Assembly (NCBI RefSeq): GCF_020520425.1
Contig: NC_079492.1
Span: 138,326,361-138,390,360 of the forward strand
Length of the DNA: 64,000 nt
Source of the DNA: Spinacia oleracea
Taxonomy: Eukaryota > Streptophyta > Magnoliopsida > Caryophyllales > Amaranthaceae
Direction: 5' to 3'
Both the position numbers and the translations under genes were made by a program. Shown piece after piece: positions 23,374-34,051 of this stretch. Numbering within the stretch: position 1 is the stretch's first letter; each line of letters begins with the position of its first letter. The notes beneath the pieces are model-generated. The model was not told the origin of the DNA. It saw only the letters and a list, made by a program, of their open reading frames with translations, and made no database searches.

Positions 23374-26314
23374 ATTAGAGTCTTTAGCAGGAACTACATC
23401 AAGAAGGCTTTCATCTGCATCTTCTGTGTTTTACTCAGCTAATCCCTCTCCGTTCTTTTCACCAAGCTCACCAAAGTCTCAGTTTTCAGAGTCTAATCGC
23501 ACTGACGTACCACTCGAAGATGTCAACATTTCCAGTAAAGAAATTCCAGACCCTGAGCCAGAGATGAATGTAAGGCTTCCTTCATCAGACATTCCAGGTT
23601 CCCAACTGGCAGATGATCTGCAATTGCTCGAACGTGTTTCTTCCTCAATGGGAATATCCAATGAAACGGCCTCCACTCATAGCCAAGGTCGATGGATTGA
23701 ATACTCGAGGCCTAGAGGGAGACATAAGAAAGTCGTGAGACACTTTGGAGTGCCGTGTCCTCCAAATGCGGCTTCTCTGTCCACCAGTAGAATTAAAAAC
23801 AGTGATGTGTATATTGGTTTGTATGGAAGAAAACCTCCACTTTTGAGATTTGTTAATTGGTTGCGTGCTGAGCTGGAAGTTCAAGGGGTCAGTTGCTTTG
23901 CTTGTGATAGGGCTCGGTGCAGGAACACGAGGAAGCAGAAAATTGTGGAGCGAGCAATGGATATTTGCAGCTATGGAGTGGTGATCATAACAAAGAAGTC
24001 ATTTAAGAATCCATACACTATTGAGGAGCTGAGATTTTTCTCAAGTAAGAAGAACCTTGTTCCTGTTTTCTTTGATGTTGCTCCTAGTGATTGCCTTGTT
24101 AGGGATATAATTGAGAGAAGGGGAGAACTCTGGGAGAAACACGGGGGAGACTTATGGAACTTATATGGCGGGTTAGAGAAGGAATGGAAAGAAGCCATTT
24201 ATGGTCTGTCTCGAATTGATGAGTGGAAATTGGAGGCACATGATGGTAACTGGAGAGAATGCATATTAAGGGCTGTCACTCTGTTAGCGATGAGATTAGG
24301 AAGGAGAAGTGTGGTGGAGAGATTGAGCAGATGGAAGGAGAAGGTAGAGAAAGAGGAGTTCCCTTTGCCTCGAAATGAGAACTTCACTGGTAGGAAAAAG
24401 GAGTTGTCAGAGATTGAGTTTATGCTGTTTGGAGATGTTACTGGTGATTCAGAAAGAGACTATTTTGAGATCAAGACTAAGCCCAAAAGGAGGAATGTGA
24501 CTATTAGTTGGAGTAGGAGTAATTCAATGGAGAGGCAGAGAGAGGGTGGTAAGAAAAAAGGTAAAGATCCTGTCATATGGAAAGAATCGGAGAAAGAGAT
24601 TGAGATGCAAAGTGCCAGTTTCCCTCAACAGCAGCCTCCTAATATACCAAAACCAAAGATTGGCAGAAAATATGCTAGAAGAAAAAGATCGATGAAAATT
24701 GTATACGGCAAAGGTATAGCAGTTGTGGCTGGGGAATCTGGGATTGGAAAGACGGAGCTCCTTCTTGAGTATGCATACAAGTACCATCAAAGATATAAGA
24801 TGGTGTTGTGGATAGGAGGGGAGAGTAGATATATTAGGCAAAACTATTTAAACCTCTGGCAGTTTTTAGAAGTTGATGTAGGAATTGAAACCTGTGCTGG
24901 AAAGAGTAGAATAAGAAGTTTTGAAGAGCAAGAAGAGACGGCTATGTTCAGAGTACGCAGAGAACTGATGAGGAACTTGCCGTACCTGGTGATTATAGAT
25001 AATTTGGAGAATGAAAAAGACTGGTGGGACCACCGGCTCATAATGGAGCTTCTTCCTAGGTTTGGTGGTGAAACCCATTTCATAATATCCACACGCCTGC
25101 CTCGTGTAATGAACCTCGAGCCCATGAAACTCTCCTACCTGTCTGGGGTGGAGGCTCTCTCTTTGATGATGCAGGGAAGTACGTCATCAGACTTTCCACT
25201 CACGGAAATTGATGCTCTTCGTGTCATTGAGGAGAAACTTGGAAGGATAACGTTAGGCCTTTCTGTTGTCGGAGCAATTCTGTCAGAGCTTCCTATTAAT
25301 CCCACTAGGCTTTTAGATACTATCAACAGGATGCCTTTAAGGGATTTCTCATGGAACGGTAAAGAAGGTAATGCACTGAGGAAAAACACCTTCCTTTTGC
25401 AATTGTTAGAGGTTTGCTTCTCAATATTCGACCATGCTGATGGACCCAGAAGTTTGGCAACAAGGATGATTCAGGCAAGTGGCTGGTTTGCACCAGCTGC
25501 AGTTCCAGTCTCTCTTCTAGCAGCAGCTGCTCACAAAATGCCAGAAAAGCACAAAGGAACTCGGCTATGGAAAAAAATCCTGCGTTCTTTGCCTTGTGGG
25601 TTTACTTCCTACACCAAGAGATCTGAAGCAGAAGCGGCTTCCATGTTGTTGAGGTTTAATATTGCAAGGAGTAGCACCAAGGAGGGATATATTTATTTGA
25701 ATGAAATTGTCAAGCTTTATGCCCGTAGAAGAGGGGTTACCGGTGTTGCTCACGCAATGGTGCAAGCTGTTATTGGTCGGGCATCTGTAGTTCATCATCC
25801 CGAACATTTATGGGCGGCATGTTTTTTGATATTTGGGTTTGGAAATGATCCTATAGTTGTGGAACTCAAGGTCTCTGACTTACTTGTTCTGGTAAAAGAA
25901 GTTGTTTTACCGCTTGCTATAAGGGCATTTATCACATACTCACGGTGCAATGCAGCTCTTGAGCTCCTCCGTTTGTGCACGAATGCACTTGAGACGGCTG
26001 ATCAGGCATTTGTGACTCCAGTTGATAAATGGTTGGACAAGTCCCTTTGTTGGAAACCGGTTCACACCAACGCGCAGTTAAATCCCTCTTTATGGCAGGA
26101 TATGGCATTAGCAAGAGCTACTGTATTAGAGACAAGGGCCAAGCTTATGCTGAGAGGAGGACAGTTTGACATTGCTGATGATCTGGTTAGGAAGGCTATT
26201 TTTATTAGGACTTCAATATCTGGTGAAAATCATTCTGATACTCTTTCTGCTAAGGAAACCTTGGCCAAAATTAGCAGGCTTTTAGCAAATGTTCAAGCAC
26301 ATACCTCACCATAG
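23348..26314 (+). CDS. XTNX-type TIR / NB-ARC-like / TPR protein, 988 aa
   Basis: Single-exon CDS for a non-canonical NLR-like protein. Residues 1-150 are Ser-rich with no known fold. A TIR domain starts near 152 (DVYIGLYGRK) and keeps the IEEL motif with glutamates 226/227 where TIR NADases carry the catalytic Glu. A basic linker follows. The nucleotide-binding domain has a P-loop GESGIGKT (Lys468), a kinase-2 motif YLVIIDNLEN near 546-555 and an RNBS-B-like FIISTR near 578. In place of LRRs, the C-terminus (about 905-985) has a TPR-like helix pair (GQFDIADDLVRKAIFI). This layout, and the WIGGESRYIRQNYLN stretch after the P-loop, fit the XTNX family conserved across land plants. Its role is unclear; a function in immunity is inferred only. 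An in-frame start upstream is not needed, and the leader has a spliced intron. The neighbouring CNL gene is convergent. Confidence 0.93.
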   Translation: MDLREESSKLESLAGTTSRRLSSASSVFYSANPSPFFSPSSPKSQFSESNRTDVPLEDVNISSKEIPDPEPEMNVRLPSSDIPGSQLADDLQLLERVSSSMGISNETASTHSQGRWIEYSRPRGRHKKVVRHFGVPCPPNAASLSTSRIKNSDVYIGLYGRKPPLLRFVNWLRAELEVQGVSCFACDRARCRNTRKQKIVERAMDICSYGVVIITKKSFKNPYTIEELRFFSSKKNLVPVFFDVAPSDCLVRDIIERRGELWEKHGGDLWNLYGGLEKEWKEAIYGLSRIDEWKLEAHDGNWRECILRAVTLLAMRLGRRSVVERLSRWKEKVEKEEFPLPRNENFTGRKKELSEIEFMLFGDVTGDSERDYFEIKTKPKRRNVTISWSRSNSMERQREGGKKKGKDPVIWKESEKEIEMQSASFPQQQPPNIPKPKIGRKYARRKRSMKIVYGKGIAVVAGESGIGKTELLLEYAYKYHQRYKMVLWIGGESRYIRQNYLNLWQFLEVDVGIETCAGKSRIRSFEEQEETAMFRVRRELMRNLPYLVIIDNLENEKDWWDHRLIMELLPRFGGETHFIISTRLPRVMNLEPMKLSYLSGVEALSLMMQGSTSSDFPLTEIDALRVIEEKLGRITLGLSVVGAILSELPINPTRLLDTINRMPLRDFSWNGKEGNALRKNTFLLQLLEVCFSIFDHADGPRSLATRMIQASGWFAPAAVPVSLLAAAAHKMPEKHKGTRLWKKILRSLPCGFTSYTKRSEAEAASMLLRFNIARSSTKEGYIYLNEIVKLYARRRGVTGVAHAMVQAVIGRASVVHHPEHLWAACFLIFGFGNDPIVVELKVSDLLVLVKEVVLPLAIRAFITYSRCNAALELLRLCTNALETADQAFVTPVDKWLDKSLCWKPVHTNAQLNPSLWQDMALARATVLETRAKLMLRGGQFDIADDLVRKAIFIRTSISGENHSDTLSAKETLAKISRLLANVQAHTSP

Positions 26315-26735
26315 TTTTTCATTCTTTTTTGTAACCAGAAAATTTACATTAGGAGTATACATAGTGTTCCAAATAATGTCATGTTTAACATCTCAGGGAA
26401 TTTATCTTACACCATTTTAATACTCATTGAGATGCCATTCTACACTTCCGTTACTCGTTTTCCGTCACTTCCAGTTTGCACCAGATTGCCTACTCTGTTT
26501 TCTGTATGACAGGAGATTGCATACAGCCCTTTAGAAGTTAGTTATGTGAGATTGCAACAAGGAAGTCTGGTTAGATTTTATAGAAACCAAATGCCAAAAA
26601 CATGTCCAATAAATTAAAGGCGATCTTAAACATACAGTTTTGCAGAGGGTAAAATACAAGACTTGGATTGTTCTTCGTACTTTTTAAAAATAAATTATTG
26701 TAAACTAGAAAACTTTCCAAATGCAGTCGGTGAGA
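26315..26735. other. 421-bp gap between two convergent NLR genes
   Basis: It must contain both 3' UTRs. No third gene, transposon end or strong hairpin was noticed. Confidence 0.5.
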
Positions 26736-29700
26736 TCAAATAATATTGAGTACAAAGTCTTTAATGTTGGAAATCTTGTGATGCTCTGTCCCGTTAACCT
26801 TGACGGCTTTCTCCAGCAGGGGGCAGTCTTGAATTAGCAAATAGCTTAATTTAGTGAGTCGCTTGATGGCATCCTCTGTCGGTAGTTTCTTCAAATTCTT
26901 GCACCGGGCAGGATACAATGAATCAAGAGATGAAAGGTTTCCGAGCCAATCGGGGAGATATTCCATACTCTCAAAGTCACAAATTACCAGTCCTTTCAGC
27001 GTTGTAAATTGTTGGAGTTGTTCTGGAAGACTCTGCAACTTTTCCCAACCATACAAATGCAAAGTTTTGAGAGAAGTGATTTTCGAGAGGAAGCTCATAT
27101 CTGGAAATTCATCTAGTTCATAATAACTTCCGATGTGCAAAGTAGTAAGGCATGGGAGGTGGTATAACCAATCAGGTGGGTGACTTATCATCTTTGTCAT
27201 ACTCGTAATGCTGAGATTACAAAGACGACTTAATCCTGTCAGGTCTGGAAGTTTCTTTACCTTTGGACAATTACTGAACCACAATCTCTCCAGCGACTTG
27301 CAATCTAGTAATCCCTCTGGAAAATTTGTTAAACCTCTAATATCGAAAATGTCAACTTGACGCAACAAGCCAAGACAGCTGAGGTTGGATAGAGACACCA
27401 GGTTGGGGCAGTAGTTTATTTGCAACAGCTCAAGGGAAATCAACTTCGATAGGCTCTCTGGCAAATAACTCAGATTCTGGCATCTTTTTATTCTCAATGT
27501 TTGGAGAGATGTACAATATTCAGCCAACTCCTCTGGCAAATGTGTGATTTCTGTTATCCCATCAATTTGAACAACTTTTAGACAAGTGAGAGAACCTTTG
27601 TTGGATAGTATCTTTGACAAGAGAAGACTGCTAGTGGTGATGTTTGTAACAGTCAGCTGTTCAAGAGAGGGGAATTTATATGGAGTTGTTTTCAATTCAG
27701 GACAGTCTTCTATTTTTAATTCCTCCAACAAAGGAAAAATAGTCCACTCCCCCGAACTTGGCTCAACCCATTCTGTTAATTTGTCAAGCCCTAATAATTC
27801 AACTTGTTTCAAGCTTGGAAAATACATCACCCCAGAACTGGAACTACTGCTTGCACCATACAACTCAACACCTATACACTCCAAGCTTTCCATATTTTTA
27901 ATCTTCAGTTTTTCAAGAAAAGGCAAGTGCCCTAATGTTGGCAACTTTCGGCACCTCCTACAATTAACAAGCTCTATTATCTTTATCACATCCATTCTCA
28001 TCAACCAGGATGGAAAGTTTTCACCCCCATATCTTTGAATGGTCAGAAGTCTCAAGTTACGGTTTGGCTCCAACCCATCTAACACCTCCTCATGTTTTAC
28101 CCAGTCGTTGTCGTTATTCCAGAATAGCCTCAACTTCTTAACTCTTGACTTCTCTGATAAACTGGCACTTTCAGCATCTTGTTTACTTTTGATCAGTTCA
28201 AGACCTCGAATTTCTAATTTGTCACTTATGTGAGGCAAACCTCCCAATTCAGAAATCTGGAATCCCCCTTCACGCACCCCTAAAATTGGAAGAGTTTGCA
28301 AACACGTCAACTGCCCAATCATCCCTGCTGGTAAACTGATTAATCTGTCAATATAAAGATGCCTCAGATTAACCAAGTTACTTAATCCTCCAGGTACCTC
28401 CTCTAGTAGATCACATCCCAAAAGATTCAAAGTTTGCAAGTTGTACCATTTAGTAATAAATTCAGGCAATACCTTTATTGGGTTATATACCAAACTGAGT
28501 ACCTTTAAACACTTCAATCCAGCAATAGATTCTGGAACCTCTTTTAGACCCGTGTCTTGTAAATTTAATACACGCAGGTACTTTACATGCTTCAACAATC
28601 CTCCAGGTGAATTCTTATATATGACTAGTGTACGTAAATTTTTAACTGCCACTTTGTCTTTGTCCCAACATTCAGTTTTCAGTTCCTTACGTTCATAGAT
28701 TGCCAAATGTCGAACATCAGATATGGCTGTCACTGGGTTACCTGCCTCCAATATTAACACTTGGTGCTTCGAAACTGAAGTTGCTAGGTCATGCACTAGG
28801 TCATGCATACCATACCGAACTATTTCTCCAATTTCATCCCTTAGTGCTACATGTAAGAAGGAAATACTTAACAATGCATTAATATAACCTTCAGCAATAT
28901 CCTCCATCAAGTCTCTACTTTCAGATTGTTGGACAAGGCCTAAAGCCATCCACTTCCATATCAGCCAGTTTTTATCCATGTGATAACTTTTAAGACTAGT
29001 AGCACAGAAACAAAAACATTTCTGCAAGAGTGGAGATGACAAATGCTTGTAGCTGAGCATCAAGGATGGTAATATCCCAGTTCCATCCTGCGGTAAGTCC
29101 CATATCTCACTTTGTTCAATTTTCTCCCACTCGTATGGATCACTTTTTGTTTGCAGCATTCCTCCAATGCTCTTGATTGCAAGTGGAACTCCCTTACATT
29201 TCTCAACAATATTTTTACCAGTGGTTTCAAATATAGAAATATACTCCGGGGACATATTTGCGAAGGCAACTTCCTTGAACAAAGACCAACTATCATCTGC
29301 CAAGAGTTTCGGCAGGTGATGGACAAAAGCATGCATTTTATGTGCTACATCAGTAGCTCTAGTTGTCACCAAAATCATGCTTTCATGAGAACCACCAATA
29401 CTTTCAAGTGAACTTCTCGTTGCATCCCACATCTCTTGATCTTCATCCCAAACATCATCAACAACAAGTAAGTACTTTTTTCCATCTAGTTTATTCTTGA
29501 GTTTCCGTACTGCTATTTCGCTGCTGCTGACAGTCTCACTACTACTCATATAAATGTACTCCACCATTTTGTTTAATATCCCTTCTGTGGTGAAAACTGT
29601 TGGTGCGACAACCCAAATTCTTTCTGTGAAATTATCCGTCACTCGTTTATCCTCAAATACCTTTTTCGCTAGGACTGTTTTTCCAATACCTGTCACATGC

Positions 29701-30978
29701 ATAAGTACCAACTACCTTAATTATGTGCAATAAACTATGTTAACTTACTAATTATCCAAAATAAATTACATGCTATCTGTAATATGTACTGCAATACGGA
29801 GTACTACGTACATTGTGTTAACACAAATTCTTATTTACAAGTGGTGTACAATAAATATTGTATACCGGAGTAAAAGTTAAATCAAAATGCTTAAAAGTTA
29901 AATCAAAATGCTTAAAAGTTAACTCAAAATGCTTAAAAGTTACCCTTATGTATGTAAAAGTAATGTATTGTTTAATGATAAAAGTTTTTATTTTATTTTT
30001 TCAAAATCACTAATAATGTGTAAAATTAATCATTTAACCCTTTAAAAGATTTATCTATCAACTTTTTTTATAATAATATAAAAGTTAATTAAAACTATGT
30101 TAAAGTTACAAAAAAAAAAACTGGTTAAAAGTTATCTTAGTGTACAATAAATTTATTATACACCTTTGTATCAACTACCTTATTTACATATTTTCATATT
30201 AAAATTATTTTGATGACGCATTCCTACGCGTCGCCCATATGTACCATTTAAAATCAGACACTTAGGATTGCGACTTTTATCATCACCTGTAAAGTAAAAT
30301 CATATGAAGAATCTTAATACCTCCAATTCCCATGATGGCAATTACAGAGAGGCGGTTACTGCTGACATTGTAGGAATCCTGTGAAGGGTTGCACAGTTTG
30401 TCCACCACGGAATCAACATCAGAATCTCTGCCAACAATCAGGGACATATCTACATTTCGTCGAAGATGCTGTAGACGATCCTCTGCAGCCGCGCCTTGGC
30501 TGGTAATAATGTTTGTTGCAGCTGGCAGTGGGGAGTGCATTAGACCCCTGAGCTGAGAAATGGTTTGAGCCTCTTTCAAGGCTTCGTCAATGTTGGTATT
30601 GATCCTACTAATCCAGTTGCCAATCTTACGGCGATAGTAAAGCCGTTTCAAAGGCCAGAGCAAGTGCCTTGTCTTCCCAGTTTTGGGCCTTGTCTTCATG
30701 ACAAAGTCGCGCTGCTTCTCATAGGCCAACACATCCAGCATGTCCTCCACATTGTATAAAATGCTGACTACATTTCTAAGCCATGATTCCACTGTTTTGT
30801 CTGCATCATTCATCTTAAGCACAATGCTTTCAATTGGCTGAATCTTGCGCTGGAGCTTCTTGAGTTCTTTTCTGAAGCCCCAGACGACGAGGTTGATCTC
30901 ATCTGTGAACCAATTTTGAAATGCGTTAACCATGGGTTTCGCAGTCTCCACCAAAAGCGGCAGAACTACAGATTCCAT
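26736..30978 (-). CDS. CC-NB-LRR (RGA-like) disease-resistance protein, 1203 aa
   Basis: Two exons: 30978-30321 and 29689-26736, with a 631-bp intron (GGAG|GTATTA ... GACAG|GTATTGG). The join restores the P-loop GIGGIGKTVLAK (Lys223), so the intron splits that motif. An Rx-type coiled coil fills residues 1-190, with an EDVID-like YNVEDMLDVLAYE. Then come kinase-2 LLVVDDVW (about 293-300), RNBS-B MILVTTR, GLPL as GVPLAIKS and MHD as GMHDLVHDLA (about 513). About 20 irregular LRRs run from residue 560 to the end. All switch motifs are intact, so it looks functional: an intracellular pathogen sensor or helper of the RGA class. A MULE-like MITE occupies over half of the intron. The codon just after the exon-1 donor runs on only 11 codons, so unspliced RNA would give a truncated coiled-coil protein. 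Confidence 0.93.
29840..30178. mobile_element. MULE-like MITE inside the CNL intron, 339 bp
   Basis: It is flanked by 10-bp duplications CTTATTTACA (29830-29839, 30179-30188). Imperfect inverted ends share GGTGTACAATAAAT / TTATTGTACAC. The interior repeats AAAAGTTAAATCAAAATGCTT about three times. Confidence 0.75.
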
Positions 30979-31193
30979 TTTTTTTTCTTAATTTTTGTTT
31001 TAGTTCTGGATGGAATTAACAGATGAAAAGGGTGATGTTTATTTCAGAATGAACAAAATGCACTCAGTTCGTTCCTAATTAATATTAAGTTAAAGACTTA
31101 AAGCAGTGCACTCGTTCCTTATCCAAATATCGTCCACGAATGTTATTTTCCAAGTGGGAGGGAACGAAGGAAGCCTACCCCAACAGTCAGGTA

Positions 31194-31530
31194 CACAGCT
31201 CACACTGACTGATACACGCATTGTATATAGACTTTTCTACGCCTCCACCCTTTTCATCTATCTAAGACAAAGAAAATTGACAAGTGCTTTTACCATAGGT
31301 ATTAGTTCTTGTTTTTTTATGATCTACAAACAGAGATACTAAAATATTCTAGCAAGCGAAAAAGGTAGCTTGGTTAATTGGTTGATAAAATCATAATATG
31401 GGAAGTTGAATGCAGCTCACACTGCAGTGACTAACTGACTACTCACGCATTGTAGACTTTTGTACGCCCTTTTCATGATTTCATCTAAGACGGAAAGGAA
31501 AATGACAAAGTGTTTTTACCGGGCAATTAC
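31194..31530 (+). repeat. Local duplication of about 110 bp upstream of the CNL gene
   Basis: Positions 31194-31303 and 31412-31522 match over CAGCTCACACTG, CACGCATTGTA, AGACTTTT.TACGCC, CCCTTTTCAT and AAGTG.TTTTACC. It probably lies in the promoter or leader side of the minus-strand CNL gene. Confidence 0.65.
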
Positions 31531-31531
31531 T

Positions 31532-32025
31532 GAGGTTGGCGTAGCGGCAGTCTGTGAGGTATTTCATAATACCTCACAGGGTTATTTTCGTAAATTTACA
31601 CCAATATCAAACAAATTAGGAATATGACAAAATGAGTAGCACAATAGGAAAAGGACAAAATTAATAAATAAAAGAGAAGAGAATGACAGAAAAAGAGGAG
31701 AGAGAAAGTGACATGAAGTACCATTTCTCTTTTACAATGTACCATTCTTTAAAAAACAAGTACCATTTTATTTTAAAATGTACCATTCTTTAAAAAACAA
31801 GTATCATTTTTTAACAAAACACCATTTGTTTTTTACAAAATGTCATTCTTACTTAAAAAATACCATTTCATTTCATTTCATTTTTTGTACCATTACATCA
31901 TTTGTTCGATCCATAATCGGTCTAAAAAAATATGACAGCAAACAGTTTTGTCTTTTCTCTATTTTGTCTCTTTGTTGGTGTTATGTTTTTGGTGATACAT
32001 CACAGCATGGGATTTTTACTTCCTC
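31532..32025. mobile_element. MULE-like element with poor termini and internal TACCATTTTT repeats, 494 bp
   Basis: Perfect 10-bp duplications GGCAATTACT occur at 31522-31531 and 32026-32035. The ends are only weakly inverted (GAGG...CTGTGAGGTAT versus GAGG...CTGTGATGTAT). The interior has repeated TACCATTTTTTAAAAAACAAG units. A strong hairpin TGAGGTATTTCATAATACCTCA lies near the left end. Confidence 0.6.
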
Positions 32026-32227
32026 GGCAATTACTAGCTACGGAGTAGTTTGAAAAGGAAATTATACAGTAAAAAACAATTCTCTATCAGTCCTTTAATT
32101 TAGCTCCGTGTAGGACCTTACAATTTGTCCATTTTGAAAATCGCAAAACTTATTACAGCAAGCTTTGCAGCAGAGAAGTGTTATATGTCCCTCCCACTTT
32201 TTGCCAGCCTTAAAAGGCACGGACTAT

Positions 32228-32318
32228 TGCACTTTGAACTTAATTGGCTCAACACATTCTATTAATTTGTGAAGCCCCCATAATTGAAGTTGTTTCAAGC
32301 TTGGAACTTGGAAGACCC
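32228..32318 (-). pseudogene. LRR scrap of an RGA-like resistance gene
   Basis: About 80 bp on the minus strand encode VPSLKQLQLWGLHKLIECVE. This parallels FPSLKQVELLGLDKLTEWVE in the intact neighbour (DNA around 27762-27822). Nothing else of a gene surrounds it. It is a decayed duplicate, which suggests the CNL once had a tandem relative. Confidence 0.75.
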
Positions 32319-32578
32319 TAGGAGAGTAGGAGACCCTCACATTAATTGAATTATTTGCCTAATTTAAACCACAAAATGAGAAATTTCAGATTCAAACATT
32401 AAGACCCACAATTTCTCATCATATCTATTATCATATCAACAAAACATAACTTCTGGGATAATATCAGAATTTGCTACTTTAATAAGCATAAACGGTAACA
32501 AATTCACTCCACTAATCCATTTGCATAAATAACTTAATACAAGTAATTAAAAAATAACTTTAAAAATAGAATTACTTG

Positions 32579-32828
32579 CCTGAGTATCTCTGGCATGAAT
32601 TTTGTCATCAGAATCAATATGGGCGCCAAAAGGGTGATTAACCCACTTCTGGGATTCCGCCGAAACGACGTCGGTGTGAGAAACTGAGAATTCAGGAGAA
32701 TTGAGGGCAATGGTTTTTTCCAGGCCATTTGAGCAAAATTAAGGGTTTGTTTTTCACAAATTCAATGGTCTGGGATTCAACGGATAAAGATTCGGCTTTG
32801 AGAAAGGATGAAATCAGCAGCTTCATAG
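32579..32828 (-). pseudogene. Aminoacylase-1 (M20 peptidase family) gene fragment
   Basis: Minus-strand frames give SQTIEFVKNKPLILLKWPGK, then ILLNS, then SHTDVVSAESQKWVNHPFGA and IHARDTQ. This is the N-terminal half of plant aminoacylase-1, with the metal-binding HTDVV motif. A small insertion between LLNS and HTDVV shifts the frame. The fragment ends at a plausible exon edge (CAG followed by GCAAGT, a possible GC donor), so it probably arose by DNA duplication. Part of it (CCAGGCCATTTGAGCAAAATT onwards) is repeated at about 32857-32920. Confidence 0.8.
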
Positions 32829-32984
32829 TAATTGGGGTTCGGTTCAGCAGTGTTATTTCCAGGCCATTTGAGCAAAATTCAATGGTCCGGGATTAGGGAT
32901 AAAGATTCGGCTTTCATAGTAACTTACTTATTTGTGCTGAAAATATTTGAAAAAACTTATTAGTGTGTGAATTTATATTATCTG

Positions 32985-33253
32985 ACTTATCTGAACTTAT
33001 TTTGTCTAAAATAAGTTAAAATAAGTCAAATAGAATAGGGCTAGATTATTCAATATTCTATGAGACACTAATAAATAAGAACGGAAGGAATAATAAAAAT
33101 AATAATAGTAGTAAGTAAAGATGGACATTACAATATAATTAATAGTAATATTTAATATTATAATAATAAAATAAAATCATTAAAGAATAAGATGAATATA
33201 ATACTGTTTTTTGAACTGAATTGCACCGCAATTCAGCCCAAAAGAACATAGCC
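32985..33253. repeat. Remnants of Harbinger-like MITEs
   Basis: TCTGACTTATCTGAACTTAT ... AATAGAATAGGGCTA near 32985-33048 resembles the element at 57309-57551. TTGAACTGAATTGCACC ... CCAAAAGAACATAGCC near 33209-33251 resembles the one at 52498-52614. Both lack complete ends. Confidence 0.45.
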
Positions 33254-33354
33254 TTTATCCATGTCTTATTAATTGTCACAAGTTATATAACTTTTTTTAA
33301 TTTTTGTGCCTAGGTAAACCATGAAAATAAAAGGGAAAACGAGGGAGTATGTTG

Positions 33355-33842
33355 GGGCCTTTCCGAGTTAATCTCATTGATTGGAAAAAAAATTCCAATC
33401 AAATGACATTTTCGTAAATAATTGATGATTTTATTATGAAAATGCCATTAAATGTGGGTTAAAGTACAGTGACATGTCATCAAACGTGGACCACATGTAC
33501 GGTCATTATTGTATTTTCATAACACATCAACAACTATATAATATACAGTCAACAACTCACAATATAAATAAGTTTCTACTAATAAACAATCTACAACTAT
33601 AAATATACAGTCAATCATTTACCAATAAACAATATTGCATTTTAGTAATTCATCAACAATCATAAAATATACGGTTAACGACAAGTGGTATACAATCAAC
33701 ATGAGTAATATGCAGTCAATAACTACAAATATACAGTCAAAACTTAACATTATACCATATACAATTTTCGGATAAAATATTTAAGAAAATGCCATTGGAT
33801 TGGAAATTTTTTCCAATCACAGAGATTAACTCGGAATTTCTC
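33355..33842. mobile_element. MULE-like MITE, 488 bp, next to the FYR/WD40 gene promoter
   Basis: Perfect 9-bp duplications AGTATGTTG occur at 33346-33354 and 33843-33851. Inverted termini share CCGAGTTAATCTC..TGATTGGAA for about 35 bp. The interior repeats ATACAGTCAACAACT-like units. It ends about 210 bp upstream of the next gene's start codon. Confidence 0.88.
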
Positions 33843-34051
33843 AGTATGTTGAATCTTAAACAAAAATAAAAGCAAATAAAATAAAATAAAATGGAGGGAG
33901 AACCTTTTTCATTCCCGCCATCACAAAACCCCCAAATTCAAGGTCACTATCCTCTCTTCTAAGTTCTAACTCAACCCTCCCTCTCCCAAAATTCTCCATC
34001 TTCCTCCATTTCTCGAAGCGCTCGAGTTTGTTGTTGAATGCAGCAACTTCA

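Noticed and set aside
23348-30978. Paired sensor/executor NLR cassette
   Set aside because: Known paired NLRs are mostly head to head with a shared promoter. These two are tail to tail and of different classes, so neighbourhood alone does not support a functional pair.
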